Source of the DNA: UBA6022 sp032154105
GTDB lineage: Bacteria; Patescibacteriota; Saccharimonadia; Saccharimonadales; Saccharimonadaceae
Reading direction: 5' to 3'
Assembly: GCA_032154105.1 (NCBI GenBank)
Contig: JALDYI010000002.1
Coordinates: 1 to 64,000, forward strand
DNA length: 64,000 nt
A model generated the notes under the pieces. That model worked only from the letters and a program-made list of their open reading frames with translations, made no database searches and was not told the DNA's origin. This document shows positions 14,833 through 24,183 of this stretch, piece after piece (positions within the stretch are counted from its first letter, which is position 1; each line of letters starts with the position of its first letter). Made by a program: the position numbers and the translations under genes.

Positions 14833-17562
14833 TTAGCGGAGCTTCAGTTCGTGGTCATTGTTGGCCGGTTGTTGCGTTGGGGCTGATGTAGATTGCTGCT
14901 CACCTGCTACGTTTGCCGTAGTTGGTTTTTTGCGGCGGCGGGTGCGCTTGCGCTTGGCTGGCGCTTCGCCTGATCCAATAGCTTCCTGTGGTTTTGCAGG
15001 GGCTGTTTGAGCCGTGCTACTTCCCTGTTGTGTAGCGGCGGCTGGCTTTGGCTGCTGCTGGGCTTGCGGCGTGACAGTTTGCGTCTGGGCGTTTACAGGC
15101 CATTGTTTAGCCATAGTCTGACTTACTGGTGGCTTCTTTGGCTGGAGATGCTGAGGGGGCTGGATAACGGCTGAAATGGCTGCTTCTACCTCTGCCCTGC
15201 TCTTACTGTAGCTGCGGCGAGTGTTTTCAATGATGCGACCAGTGTTGTCCGTTTGTGGCGGTGGCAGCTCAAGCGTGCGCGCACTAAAGGCTGGTGATTT
15301 TTCACCGTTAATAACCATGTTGATGACGAAGTTACGATTGTGCATCTGCAGGAGGTCGTTCGACTCAAATTGCGGCTCAAACTGCTTTGAGAGAATCGGC
15401 GCATCGTCGGCCGAGACACGGAAGCTGATCATGGTGCCGACGTTACCGAATACCGCATCACGCACCGTTTCGTTCATCTGTGAGATGTACTGGTTGGCAA
15501 CGGTCAGGTTGAGGCCATACTTACGGGCTTCGGACAGGATGGTAGCGAATGAGTCGGTGGCGAAGTTTTGGAACTCGTCGACATACAGGTAGAATGGACG
15601 GCGATCCTTGATGTCTGGGATGTCGGAACGGCTCATGGCTGCAAGCTGGATCTTGGTAACAAGGAACGAGCCGAGGATAGCTGCGTTGTCTTCGCCGATA
15701 AGGCCTTTTGAAAGATTGACGATGAGAATCTTGCCCTCGTCCATGATCTCACGGATATTGAAGGTAGATTTTGGCTGGCCGATGATATTGCGAATAATCG
15801 GGTTGGCAGTAAAGGCACCGACCTTATTAAGTACCGGAGCGATTGCCTCGGCAACAAACTTGTCGTTCCAGCTGGCAAACTCAACGCGCCAAAACTGCAT
15901 GACGACGGTATCGGTACAATAAGTCAGTGTTTCTTCACGGAACTTTTTGTCCGTGAGCATACGTGTGATGTCGAGCATGGTCGTGGTCGGACGATCGAGG
16001 AGCGCAAGGATGGTATAGCGCAGAATATACTCGAGGCGAGGTCCCCAACTCTCGCCGAACATACGCTTAAGAACGCCGATGACTTCGGAGCTAATGTTTG
16101 TCTTTTGGGCTGGATTGGTGACTTCAAGCGGGTTGAACCCGAGTGGATACGCTGTGTCGGCTGGGTTGAAGTAGACAACATCCTGCATGCGGCTACCTGG
16201 GATGAAGCGCATGTTATTGACAGCAAAGTCACCGTGCGGGTCGATAATAGCGTAGCCTTGGTTGTGGAAGATGTCACTCAGGGCGAATAGTTCGAGCGTA
16301 CCCGACTTACCTGCACCGGTTTGACCGATGATATAAACATGACGCGAGCGGTCGTAGCGAAGCATGCCAAACTGATGGTTGATGCCGCGGAAGTTGGTAA
16401 GGCCAAAGGCGCTGATGTTGTCGTCGATAGCAGGATCGCCGCTGATGATTGGGAGCTTGGCTGGCGGTTCGGCAGTTTTGCTACTAGCCCAGACGATATT
16501 TGGTGTTTCGACATTGGTGTGTGGCAAGTGGAAGACGGATGCTAACTCCTCAATATTAAGAATAAAGCCTCGATCAAAGAAGGCACGGGCTCGGTAGTGT
16601 GCAAGATCTTCTTTTTTAAAGCTAGTGGAGGTCATCTTGAAGCCGTTTAGGTTAGTGCTGTTGAACTGTTTGAATGTACCGACGATTGCCTGCATGCGGA
16701 GCTTGCCGTTAGTTTGGCTTTCGCCGAGATATGCAAGACGGATTTTGACCTGGTAGCCAAGCTTAGTCGCCTTTTTCTCGGCTTCAGAAATACGAGTTTT
16801 GTCGCGGTCGGACAGTTCTTTTGGCGCACTGCCACTACCCTGCTCTGGTGGTTTCCAGAACGCTTCAAGCAGGCCGGCGAACCATTTAAGATCAAACCCA
16901 CCTGTGAAAAGTGCCATTGGGTTGCCATTTTTGACGCTCGAAATCCATCGATCGGAAGACTTGTGCCATTCATCGGCAATTGGTCGAGTGAGTACCTGGA
17001 TCCACACCTCCTCCCCCGTCGTCTCAAGCTTTGCGAGCGTACCGGTGATGCCAGCCAGCGGGTCAACTTCGAAGCTTTGGAAGGTTTTAATCGGGAGCAT
17101 CTCGTTGGCAGTGAGTGTAATCTCTGACGTATAGACGACGCTGTGGTCGCGTTCGTGCGTGACGTAATCTTCGTCAGCTTCGTGGATTTGTACGGTTGGG
17201 TACTGGGAATAAATTTGACCTTCCACGAAGCTTTGGAGTGTTTTTGGCACCCACACGTAAAAGCGGATCTGGCCATTGACTGAGGCTATCTCAAAGCTGA
17301 GATGTTCTTGGACGCCGCCATTGTATTTGAGTTCACTCTTATCGCGCAAAATACCATGAAGACTGGCAAATAGCTGCTCGGCAGCGAGTTCTGACTTATC
17401 GTTTGCCTTTGGGATCTCGAGAATAAGCAGCGTGCTCTCAGTAGTCTTAATGACGTCGGCGCGTCGGTGATTTCGCCACGTAAGATAGCTCAATATGAGT
17501 ACGGCCGGAATCCAGACGTACCATTGCAGAATTAGTTCTATTAGCCACGAGAAAACGCCCAT
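14833..17562 (-). CDS. TraG/VirB4-like membrane ATPase (HerA/FtsK superfamily)
   Basis: 909 aa. N-terminal hydrophobic segment (about residues 5-28), a long N-terminal domain, Walker A GQTGAGKS (about 404-411), IIDPHGDF, and Walker B FYLYVDEFQNFA (about 645-656), with the TraG/TraD-type C-terminal region (VANQYISQM). The last ~120 residues are Pro/Gln/Ala-rich with a very basic patch (KRKRTRRRKK). It should move DNA or protein across the membrane in a type IV secretion or pilus-like machine. Located next to a pilin and upstream regulator; partner channel genes are not in the window. Confidence 0.8.
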   Translation of the reverse strand: MGVFSWLIELILQWYVWIPAVLILSYLTWRNHRRADVIKTTESTLLILEIPKANDKSELAAEQLFASLHGILRDKSELKYNGGVQEHLSFEIASVNGQIRFYVWVPKTLQSFVEGQIYSQYPTVQIHEADEDYVTHERDHSVVYTSEITLTANEMLPIKTFQSFEVDPLAGITGTLAKLETTGEEVWIQVLTRPIADEWHKSSDRWISSVKNGNPMALFTGGFDLKWFAGLLEAFWKPPEQGSGSAPKELSDRDKTRISEAEKKATKLGYQVKIRLAYLGESQTNGKLRMQAIVGTFKQFNSTNLNGFKMTSTSFKKEDLAHYRARAFFDRGFILNIEELASVFHLPHTNVETPNIVWASSKTAEPPAKLPIISGDPAIDDNISAFGLTNFRGINHQFGMLRYDRSRHVYIIGQTGAGKSGTLELFALSDIFHNQGYAIIDPHGDFAVNNMRFIPGSRMQDVVYFNPADTAYPLGFNPLEVTNPAQKTNISSEVIGVLKRMFGESWGPRLEYILRYTILALLDRPTTTMLDITRMLTDKKFREETLTYCTDTVVMQFWRVEFASWNDKFVAEAIAPVLNKVGAFTANPIIRNIIGQPKSTFNIREIMDEGKILIVNLSKGLIGEDNAAILGSFLVTKIQLAAMSRSDIPDIKDRRPFYLYVDEFQNFATDSFATILSEARKYGLNLTVANQYISQMNETVRDAVFGNVGTMISFRVSADDAPILSKQFEPQFESNDLLQMHNRNFVINMVINGEKSPAFSARTLELPPPQTDNTGRIIENTRRSYSKSRAEVEAAISAVIQPPQHLQPKKPPVSQTMAKQWPVNAQTQTVTPQAQQQPKPAAATQQGSSTAQTAPAKPQEAIGSGEAPAKRKRTRRRKKPTTANVAGEQQSTSAPTQQPANNDHELKLR

Positions 17563-17606
17563 GTTTACTCCTTATTGTCGCACTGTTGCGACGGGTTTGC
17601 AACTGA

Positions 17607-18665
17607 TTAGCTTGTCGCTTTTTCTTCAAGTGCGTAGGTTGCTTTTGCAACGCGCTTGAACTGTGATTTACTCTGGAGGTTAAGGAGAATTGTCGTCTCT
17701 TTTACCTGGCGGCTCTTGAGGACGCGCTTCACGATTTCGTCGCGGTGAAGCGGTTCGCTGGCGTTCTTGAGTACATCGGTGATGATATCAGCCACTGTTC
17801 CTTTGCTAAAGCCCCAGCTGTCGAGCGCGTAGATGCCGCGTCCGATAAGCACGAAGCGCTTGTCTTTGATGAGTTCGTTGTGAATTGCTTGGGTTGTAAC
17901 GTCTTTACGCTTGAAGTCGCTGTCCTTGATGGCATCGGCGATCTCTGAGAAATGAAGCGGCTTCTCATTTTCCGCGAGAATAACATAGATTTTGTCACGA
18001 ATATTCTTCGGGTTGACGGTTGGCCACTTTACGAGCCCCCAGTTGTCTTTGAGGTGTGCAAGAAGTTTGCTGACGCTCGCAAGTGCGCGTGCGTGGGCTG
18101 GGTGTTCGTATGAAAGCTGATCGTGAAGCTGTTCGATGGTCAGTGGCTCGCCGTGCTTTTTGATCGTTTTGACGATTTCGTCTACTTGCGTACGAATCTT
18201 CTTCTCATCACCGTATTCGGCAATACCAACTGCATGGTGATAGTTATCATTTTCGTTGACGACGGTCAGGTTTGGTGAGAGCTCAGCGATAAAGGCAACG
18301 TGTGCACGGTCGCGGGCGTCGGTTTTCTTGCCAAGGAGTGTATCGGTAAGGTCGCTCACGCGGGCAATGCGTCCCATTTCGGCCAAGTGGCGTACGAAGA
18401 TTTTTTCTAAGCTGGTGCTGGCTGGGATCTTGTTGTCTTCGGCTGCAATCTTGAGGCGGATAAGAATCGCCTTTTCGAGCTGACGAACACGCTCGCGGGT
18501 AATGCCGAGAAGCTCACCGATTTGCTCGAGGGTTTCTTTGCGGTCGTAGAGGCCAAAGCGACGAGTGATGATTTCACGTTCACGTTCCTGGTCGATAATT
18601 GCTAGCACATCATTTACGGTACTTTTTAGGTCAATGGTCGCTTTTTCGTGTAGAGCTTCGCTCAT
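17607..18665 (-). CDS. Sigma-70 region 4 / HARE-HTH protein (RNA polymerase delta-like)
   Basis: 352 aa. Residues about 20-75 match sigma region 4 (REREIITRRFGL..KETLEQIGELLGITRERVRQLE). The rest carries repeated winged-helix HARE-HTH units (GEPLTIEQLHDQL; EKPLHFSEIADAIK; SEPLHRDEIVKRVL). It lacks sigma region 2, so it is not a complete sigma factor; a role at RNA polymerase or as a DNA-binding regulator is likely. A consensus promoter precedes it and a Shine-Dalgarno (GAGAGGAAAGAG) supports ATG 18665. Confidence 0.8.
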   Translation of the reverse strand: MSEALHEKATIDLKSTVNDVLAIIDQEREREIITRRFGLYDRKETLEQIGELLGITRERVRQLEKAILIRLKIAAEDNKIPASTSLEKIFVRHLAEMGRIARVSDLTDTLLGKKTDARDRAHVAFIAELSPNLTVVNENDNYHHAVGIAEYGDEKKIRTQVDEIVKTIKKHGEPLTIEQLHDQLSYEHPAHARALASVSKLLAHLKDNWGLVKWPTVNPKNIRDKIYVILAENEKPLHFSEIADAIKDSDFKRKDVTTQAIHNELIKDKRFVLIGRGIYALDSWGFSKGTVADIITDVLKNASEPLHRDEIVKRVLKSRQVKETTILLNLQSKSQFKRVAKATYALEEKATS

Positions 18666-18730
18666 GGTTATCTCTTTCCTCTCCGCCTCACCTCAGAATA
18701 AATCAGTTTTTATATATCAATCTGTATAAC

Positions 18731-18759
18731 ATTATATAATAATATTTATGCAATGTCAA
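18731..18759 (-). promoter_or_regulatory. Consensus promoter of the sigma4/HARE gene
   Basis: On the minus strand: TTGACA (18759-18754), 17-bp spacer, TATAAT (18736-18731), about 65 nt upstream of the start codon. Confidence 0.8.
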
Positions 18760-18959
18760 ACATTTTCTGTGTATAACTAATTATAGCATGAAATAGACAG
18801 TATTAGTAAAGAGTGTTTTGAGGCTTTTTATTATGCTGTGATGTGTTTTGGTCTGTTTACATTGCACCCCTAGAAATTGAAGAGCCCACCCCTGCTGGAG
18901 CTATACATCCAAGAGGGATGGACTCTTCGCAGAGATGGGCTGGGTTGATGGAGGGCTGG

Positions 18960-19202
18960 CTACTCGCCTATTGGTGTCGGCTTGAGTTGCTCGACGATCT
19001 CCAAGGTGAGTCCGCCGGGGTTGCCGCATTTCTCGACGACTGCTCGTAGCGAGAGGTTGAAATGGTCGAACTGGTCGTGTGCCACCTTGTTGGTGGCGTA
19101 GGCCCGAGCTTCCCTCTCGCTGCCAGTTGAAATGCAAACAATGTGCCGTGGGCGGCCCTCTTTTTGCTCTATATACACGTGTACATCAGCACAGTCGCTC
19201 AT
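18960..19202 (-). CDS. Hypothetical protein, 80 aa
   Basis: MSDCADVHVYIEQ.. Short alternating beta/alpha-looking protein (HIVCISTGSEREARAYATNKVAHDQFDHF..VVEKCGNPGG). GAAGGAAGTA precedes ATG 19202; the upstream frame to 19262 lacks a site. No recognised domain. A hairpin-rich stretch downstream (about 18880-18950) may terminate it. Confidence 0.6.
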   Translation of the reverse strand: MSDCADVHVYIEQKEGRPRHIVCISTGSEREARAYATNKVAHDQFDHFNLSLRAVVEKCGNPGGLTLEIVEQLKPTPIGE

Positions 19203-19268
19203 TACTTCCTTCTTTCGGTGGTTGGAACAGACTGACCCCAGTATAATAACATCGTCATGCAAAAAAGC

Positions 19269-19292
19269 AAGTAGCCTGCAAGCAGGCTACTT
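19269..19292 (-). terminator. Terminator of topA
   Basis: AAGTAGCCTGC / GCAGGCTACTT with a 2-nt centre, followed on the minus strand by a run of six T. It begins 3 nt after the topA stop. Confidence 0.88.
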
Positions 19293-19294
19293 TG

Positions 19295-21646
19295 TTACTT
19301 CTTTTTGGCGCGGGTCGTTTTTTTGGCTGGTGTTTTCTTGGCTGTGGCTGTGCGGCGAACTGGCTTTTTCTTCCCGGCTGGTGCAGCGGCAAGCAGCTCT
19401 TTTGCCTGTTCATGAGTAACGTTTTTCGGTTCAATATCCTTAGGGATTTTGGCATTTTTCGTGCCATCGGTAATATAAGGGCCATAGCGGCCATTGAGAA
19501 CCTTGACGCCATCACCGAAGTCGGAAATATTTTTCTCGGCCTCGGCTTTTAGCTTGGCGGCGTAGAGCTCGAGGGCTTCTTCGAGGGTGATAGTGTGCGG
19601 ATCGAGTGGCTTGATACTGACGAAGAGCTTTCCTATCTGGATGTATGGACCGAAGCGGCCGATATTTGCCTTGATGTCATCACCTTCGGTTGTCTTGCCG
19701 ATCACTCGAGGTAACTTGAACATATGAAGGGCCTCTTCGAGTGTCACATTTTCGATTTTTCGACCAGCTGGCAGTGGTGCGAATTGGGGTTTATTCTCTT
19801 CGTCGCTTGTGTCGCCAAGTTGAAGCATCGGGCCATAGCGGCCAAAGCGCGCAAGGACTGGCTTACCCGACTTGGGGTCGATACCAATCTCGCGAGCTTG
19901 GGCGACGGATGCACGGTCGATGCCGCCGGATTGCACGATAAGGTCGTGGAATGGTGTGTAGAACTGCTTCAGCATGGCATTGCGGTCAAGTTTGCCGCCG
20001 GCTATAAGGTCGAATTCCTCTTCGACATTGGCCGTAAAGCTGTAGTCGACAATCTGGTCGAAGTGGTTGGTTAAGAAGTCGCTGACGACTTGCCCGCTTG
20101 CGGTCGGAACGAGTTTCCCGCGATCGGCACCGGTTTTTTCTTGGACAACTTCGCGTTCAATCGCATTATTTTCAAGACTCAGCACGATAACATCGCGTGG
20201 CGTACCTTCGCCTTCGCCCTTTTCGGCGTAGCCACGTACTTGGACTGTGTTGATGATAGTGGCATAGGTTGATGGGCGGCCGATGCCAAGATCTTCGAGC
20301 TTCTTAACAAGGCTACCTTCGGTGTAGCGGGCTGGCGGACGAGCAAACACCTGTCGGGCACTGGCGTTTTGGAGTGCAAGCGTATCGCCGCTCTTAACTG
20401 CTGGTAGGATGTCGGCGTCTTTTTTGCTACCACCGTATACTTTCAAGAAACCATCGAAGATGATCACCTCGCCCTTAGCTTCAAACAGCTCATTGTTTGT
20501 TGAAATGGCAATCTTAACGACAGTCTTCTCTAGCTTAGCTGGCGCCATCTGACTCGCGAGTGTACGGTTGCGGATGAGGTTGTATAGCTTTTGATCGTAT
20601 TCGTTACTACTGCCACGCTCGAGGCTCATATTGGTTGGACGAATCGCTTCGTGAGCTTCCTGTGCGCTGGCAGATTTTGTCTTAAACGTACGAACCTGCG
20701 AATACTCTTCGCCAAAAGCAGTTTTAATATATTGCGCCGCTGCCGCAATTGCTTCGCCGCCAAGGTTAACGGAGTCGGTACGCATATAGGTGATTTTACC
20801 TTCTTGGTAGAGCTTTTGAGCGCTCGACATCGTTGCCTTTGCACCAAAGCCAAGGCGGCTGTTGGCATCTTGCTGTAACGTACTGGTCGTAAACGGTGCG
20901 GCTGGGTTGCGCGTCGACGGGCTGGTAGTGACGTCGCTAACGGTAAAAGTGGCGCCAAGCAGGCTTTCAAGGAATGTCTGCGCTTCGGCTTCGGTGTCGT
21001 AGCGTTGAGGCAGCTCGGCTTTCATGGTAAGGCCGTCGTGGGTAAACTCTGCGACAATTTTGAATGTAAATGAGCCGTTAAAGCTATCGATTTCTCGCTC
21101 GCGCTCCACAAGCAGGCGCACGGCTGGTGACTGGACACGGCCAGCAGATTTACCGCCGGGTACTTTTTGCCAAACGACAGGAGACAGTTCAAAGCCAACA
21201 AGGCGGTCAAGAATCTGACGAGCTTGCTGCGCTTGCACAAGACTCATGTCGACGGTGCGTGGGTTTTTGACAGCATTCTCAATAGCTGTCTTGGTGATCT
21301 CATGAAAGACAATACGCTTTGTCGTGGTTGGGTCGAGCTTTAATACTTCGCAAAGGTGCCAAGCGATAGCCTCCCCTTCGCGGTCTTCATCGGTTGCGAG
21401 CCAGATTGTTTCAGCTTCTTTGACGGCGCGCCTGAGCTCGGCGACGGTCTTCTTCTTTTCTGGATCGATTTCGTAGGTAGTTTTGAAGCCGTTGTCCACT
21501 TCAATCGGCTCCGTACCGCCCTTTACTTTTTTGGCGATGCTACGGATATGGCCAACACTCGACAATACCTTAAAGTCTTTGCCGAGGTATTTTTCAATTG
21601 TCTTGGCCTTTGCGGGGCTCTCTACGATAACGAGATTTTTGCTCAT
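19295..21646 (-). CDS. topA: DNA topoisomerase I
   Basis: 783 aa type IA topoisomerase that relaxes negative supercoils. Toprim domain at the N-terminus (NLVIVESPAKAKTIEKYLG; WLATDEDREGEAIAWHL with the DxDxE metal site), active-site tyrosine in ITYMRTDSVNL (about residue 290), then C-terminal topoisomerase repeats (FGRYGPMLQLG; IGRFGPYIQIG; NGRYGPYITDG) in place of zinc ribbons, and a Lys/Arg-rich tail (AKKTPAKKTTRAKKK). AAGGA precedes ATG 21646. Confidence 0.97.
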   Translation of the reverse strand: MSKNLVIVESPAKAKTIEKYLGKDFKVLSSVGHIRSIAKKVKGGTEPIEVDNGFKTTYEIDPEKKKTVAELRRAVKEAETIWLATDEDREGEAIAWHLCEVLKLDPTTTKRIVFHEITKTAIENAVKNPRTVDMSLVQAQQARQILDRLVGFELSPVVWQKVPGGKSAGRVQSPAVRLLVEREREIDSFNGSFTFKIVAEFTHDGLTMKAELPQRYDTEAEAQTFLESLLGATFTVSDVTTSPSTRNPAAPFTTSTLQQDANSRLGFGAKATMSSAQKLYQEGKITYMRTDSVNLGGEAIAAAAQYIKTAFGEEYSQVRTFKTKSASAQEAHEAIRPTNMSLERGSSNEYDQKLYNLIRNRTLASQMAPAKLEKTVVKIAISTNNELFEAKGEVIIFDGFLKVYGGSKKDADILPAVKSGDTLALQNASARQVFARPPARYTEGSLVKKLEDLGIGRPSTYATIINTVQVRGYAEKGEGEGTPRDVIVLSLENNAIEREVVQEKTGADRGKLVPTASGQVVSDFLTNHFDQIVDYSFTANVEEEFDLIAGGKLDRNAMLKQFYTPFHDLIVQSGGIDRASVAQAREIGIDPKSGKPVLARFGRYGPMLQLGDTSDEENKPQFAPLPAGRKIENVTLEEALHMFKLPRVIGKTTEGDDIKANIGRFGPYIQIGKLFVSIKPLDPHTITLEEALELYAAKLKAEAEKNISDFGDGVKVLNGRYGPYITDGTKNAKIPKDIEPKNVTHEQAKELLAAAPAGKKKPVRRTATAKKTPAKKTTRAKKK

Positions 21647-21727
21647 ATATAAATTCCTTGTGCTTGTTAGCTAAACACAATGATTAGTTATACGCAAATT
21701 CAGGAAAAATGTAAATAAGAGCCGTGT

Positions 21728-21769
21728 AAAAGTCGAAGACCGCCACTTTCGTGACGGTCGATGACTTTT
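21728..21769 (-). terminator. Hairpin after 21783 gene
   Basis: AAAAGTC / GACTTTT outer stem, 3-nt symmetric bulge, inner GACCGTCAC / GTGGCGGTC with a GAAA loop. Terminator-like, ends in CTTTT within the stem. Confidence 0.7.
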
Positions 21770-21782
21770 GGCAATTGCACAA

Positions 21783-22163
21783 TTACGGAAGGTTCATCAC
21801 CGCCCTATAGTAGCGCTCCAGAATGGCAAATGCTTCGTCTTGGTCGGTGATGTCCTGGGTGAGTGCTGCGACAAGCTTGTTTGCGGGAATCGGTATGAAA
21901 CTGGCTCTTGCTTCCTTGTTGGCGTACGGGATGCCAAATTGGCCCAGTCCGATAATGAACACGACGCCATCGATTAGGTCGATGACGTATTCTTTCGAGC
22001 AAACCAATCCGGCAGCTAGTGGTGCTTCAGACAGTATGCCTGTGTCTTGAATGGTTGCCTCGCGTCCGAGCTCTCCTTCTGCTTTTTCACAGCGATTCTT
22101 GAGACTTCTGAGGGCAAGTTTCAGATTAAGCGCATGAGCGCCGAAATCTGCCGACGGTGTCAT
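21783..22163 (-). CDS. Hypothetical protein, 126 aa
   Basis: Starts MTPSADFGAHALNLKLALRSLKNRCEKAEGELGRE (short helical start), then an alpha/beta body with a hydrophobic stretch (VIDLIDGVVFIIGLGQFGIP). AAAGGAG five nt before ATG 22163 selects this start over the longer frame. No known family identified. It lies between topA and dprA. Confidence 0.6.
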   Translation of the reverse strand: MTPSADFGAHALNLKLALRSLKNRCEKAEGELGREATIQDTGILSEAPLAAGLVCSKEYVIDLIDGVVFIIGLGQFGIPYANKEARASFIPIPANKLVAALTQDITDQDEAFAILERYYRAVMNLP

Positions 22164-22282
22164 ATGATGCTCCTTTGGCGGTAGTGAGTGCAATGTCAAA
22201 AGTCCTTACGGAGCTTCGACACGCATCAAAATGTATGGATATTTTGTCGAGTTCAACGTAATACTATTATTATAACATAATA

Positions 22283-23140
22283 TTATATTAAAGTCCATTG
22301 ATTAGCTCCGAGAGCACGGATAGTGCCATGTATCTCCATCATCGTGAGAGCCGTACTGAACTCGCTAACCGAGCTACCTGAACGCTGTTGCAGTTCTTCC
22401 CCGTCGCGAATACCACTTGCGAGTAATTGAATGATGGTTGTCTCAAGCGGTGAATCACCTAGGGCAAGGCTTGCTTGCGACTGAAGGAGATCGGGCGCGA
22501 TGACTTCAAGTATGTCGTCGGCACAAAGCACGGGCCGGGCACCCTGCTTTAATAGTGCGTTGCAGCCGGTTGATAAGGGGCTGGTAATATTACCCGGTAC
22601 AACGAATACTTCTTTGCCTTGCTCGAGCGCATGCATGGCGGTATTTAATGTCCCGCTCCGTGCGGCAGCTTCGGTGATGATAATGGCGTCGGACAAGCCG
22701 CTGACGATACGATTGCGCTGCAAGAACTGATATGGGCGGGCTGAGGTTTCTGGCTCATACTCACTTAGTATTGCTCCGCCGTGTTTTAATATCTGATCAG
22801 CTAGGTCTTTGTGGGTGGCTGGATAAATAGTCGGCAGGCCATTGGCGAGAACGGCAATAGTTGTACCACCTGCCTCGAGTGCGGCACGATGAGCGATACC
22901 ATCGACGCCTAGGGCGAGCCCGCTAATAATGATGACACCCTTTTTTGCGAGGTCGTACGCTAGCCGCTGCGTCACTTCTTTTCCATAGCTGCTTGGTTTG
23001 CGCGTTCCGACAATAGCGACACTTGGAGCACGCTGAGACGGTAATGTGCCCATAATGAAAAGCTGCTTTGGTGGCACTGGAATATTAGCCAATAATTGCA
23101 AGTACTTATGCTTATCAGGGGTAGCTCTATTGATTTTCAT
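22283..23140 (-). CDS. dprA: DNA processing protein DprA
   Basis: 285 aa. Rossmann-like DprA core: VAIVGTRKPSSYGKEVTQRLAYDLA, IISGLALGVDGIAHRAAL, GGAILSEYEPE, FLQRNRIVSGLSDAIIITEA, and VVPGNITSPLSTGCNALLKQGA. The C-terminal winged helix (about 225-285) is present in short form. It loads RecA on incoming single-stranded DNA during natural transformation, so uptake of DNA is expected in this organism. CATAAT sits 4 nt before ATG 23140. Confidence 0.95.
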   Translation of the reverse strand: MKINRATPDKHKYLQLLANIPVPPKQLFIMGTLPSQRAPSVAIVGTRKPSSYGKEVTQRLAYDLAKKGVIIISGLALGVDGIAHRAALEAGGTTIAVLANGLPTIYPATHKDLADQILKHGGAILSEYEPETSARPYQFLQRNRIVSGLSDAIIITEAAARSGTLNTAMHALEQGKEVFVVPGNITSPLSTGCNALLKQGARPVLCADDILEVIAPDLLQSQASLALGDSPLETTIIQLLASGIRDGEELQQRSGSSVSEFSTALTMMEIHGTIRALGANQWTLI

Positions 23141-23160
23141 AGGAATTATGTCTCAATGTG

Positions 23161-23189
23161 TTGACATACTGTCAAATACGTGCTAATAT
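23161..23189 (+). promoter_or_regulatory. Consensus promoter with palindrome over -35
   Basis: TTGACA (23161-23166), 17-bp spacer, TAATAT (23184-23189). The -35 is half of a perfect inverted repeat TTGACA-TAC-TGTCAA (23161-23175), a possible operator. Confidence 0.8.
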
Positions 23190-23195
23190 CAAAGA

Positions 23196-23446
23196 CGATT
23201 GATTGAAATCTGCGAGATCCAATCAAACGCACCTTATACCCCCTATTCTAACTTATGTTAGGTTGCGCGCAATGTGCTTATCTAGTAATCTACCCTCCAC
23301 TAGTAAGCAACAAGCATTGCGAGCATACTAATCCCTTTAACCAGCGGACGTCTGCGCTTTGATCGAGATCGTTACGCTTGCCCCTTCGGGTGGGTTAAAG
23401 GGCAACACGGCGCCAGGTGATGCCCACCCTTACCTGGCGCTTTTTT
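23196..23446 (+). ncRNA. Candidate structured non-coding RNA
   Basis: About 250 nt between a consensus promoter and a perfect terminator (GCGCCAGGT/ACCTGGCGC + T6, 23410-23446), with no ORF. Helices visible by eye: TTGATTG/CAATCAA, CTAAC/GTTAG, GCAATG/CATTGC enclosing CTAGT/ACTAG, and CCCTTTAACC/GGGTTAAAGGG enclosing smaller GC-rich stems. It lacks landmarks of tmRNA, RNase P RNA and SRP RNA. A 6S-like RNA or a lineage-specific RNA is possible. Confidence 0.65.
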
Positions 23447-23460
23447 GTTTGGAAAAATAT

Positions 23461-23489
23461 TTGACATTAATGATTACTTATTGTATTAT
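23461..23489 (+). promoter_or_regulatory. Promoter of the lipoprotein gene
   Basis: TTGACA, 17-bp spacer, TATTAT, directly after the ncRNA terminator. The 5' leader to ATG 23621 would be about 125 nt, unusually long here. Confidence 0.75.
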
Positions 23490-23620
23490 TGCGATGAGAA
23501 TAAATACAGCAGACACACTGCGTGATTCACTCGACTAATAGGAGATATTCTTGCACCTTTGGGTGTCGACAGAAACCTGTCGTCCAAATAATTAGCAGTA
23601 CAACTTTAGGGGTTGGTGTC

Positions 23621-24031
23621 ATGGGTAATCCCATGAGAGCAGTATCCGGTTTGTTCGTTATGATGATGGCCATGATTGGCTTGTCGGCATGCGGAACCAG
23701 CGGAGTTTCTTCCAGCGACGAGCAGCGTAAAGCTGCTGTTATGGAGCTGGAGAAGCGTGGTTTTGAAGATCCGACGTTCGTGACGGACGAGTACGGCCGT
23801 ACCGACGAAATGCGCTTCACCGCGAAGGTCGGCGAATGCCGAGTCTCCATTTCCCGTACGGGAGGCGGCGTCTATAGCTACATGGACACCAGCTGGACCG
23901 ACGAACAGCGCAAAGTTGTTGACGAGATCGCAGGCGGTTCGGTGGCGGACCATGTCAACGCGAGCTTCATTCAGACCTACGGTGACAGGCTTGGCTGGGC
24001 ACACTGCCTGGCGATCGCGCCGACCAAGTAG
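23621..24031 (+). CDS. Small lipoprotein
   Basis: 137 residues including the start: signal segment (AVSGLFVMMMAMIGLSAC) with lipobox LSAC, so Cys is lipidated and the protein anchored outside the membrane. The mature part is short and charged (VMELEKRGFEDPTFVTDEYG..VGECRVSISR). ATG 23621 is chosen over the longer frame from 23522, which would bury the lipobox. A terminator follows at 24100. No functional family recognised. Confidence 0.72.
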   Translation: MGNPMRAVSGLFVMMMAMIGLSACGTSGVSSSDEQRKAAVMELEKRGFEDPTFVTDEYGRTDEMRFTAKVGECRVSISRTGGGVYSYMDTSWTDEQRKVVDEIAGGSVADHVNASFIQTYGDRLGWAHCLAIAPTK

Positions 24032-24099
24032 CGGTTGAGCTGTAGATTATTGACATCCCAGCAGGATGAAAAATTGCTAACCGTTGGAGATTCCAGCGT

Positions 24100-24130
24100 C
24101 CTCGCCCGAAAGGGCGAGGCTATTTTCTTT
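24100..24130 (+). terminator. Terminator after lipoprotein gene
   Basis: CCTCGCCC / GGGCGAGG with GAAA loop, then CTATTTTCTTT. Confidence 0.9.
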
Positions 24131-24183
24131 ATCTGCATAAAACTACTCCCCCTCTTAAAGTGCCTATGCTACAGTAAGTAGTA

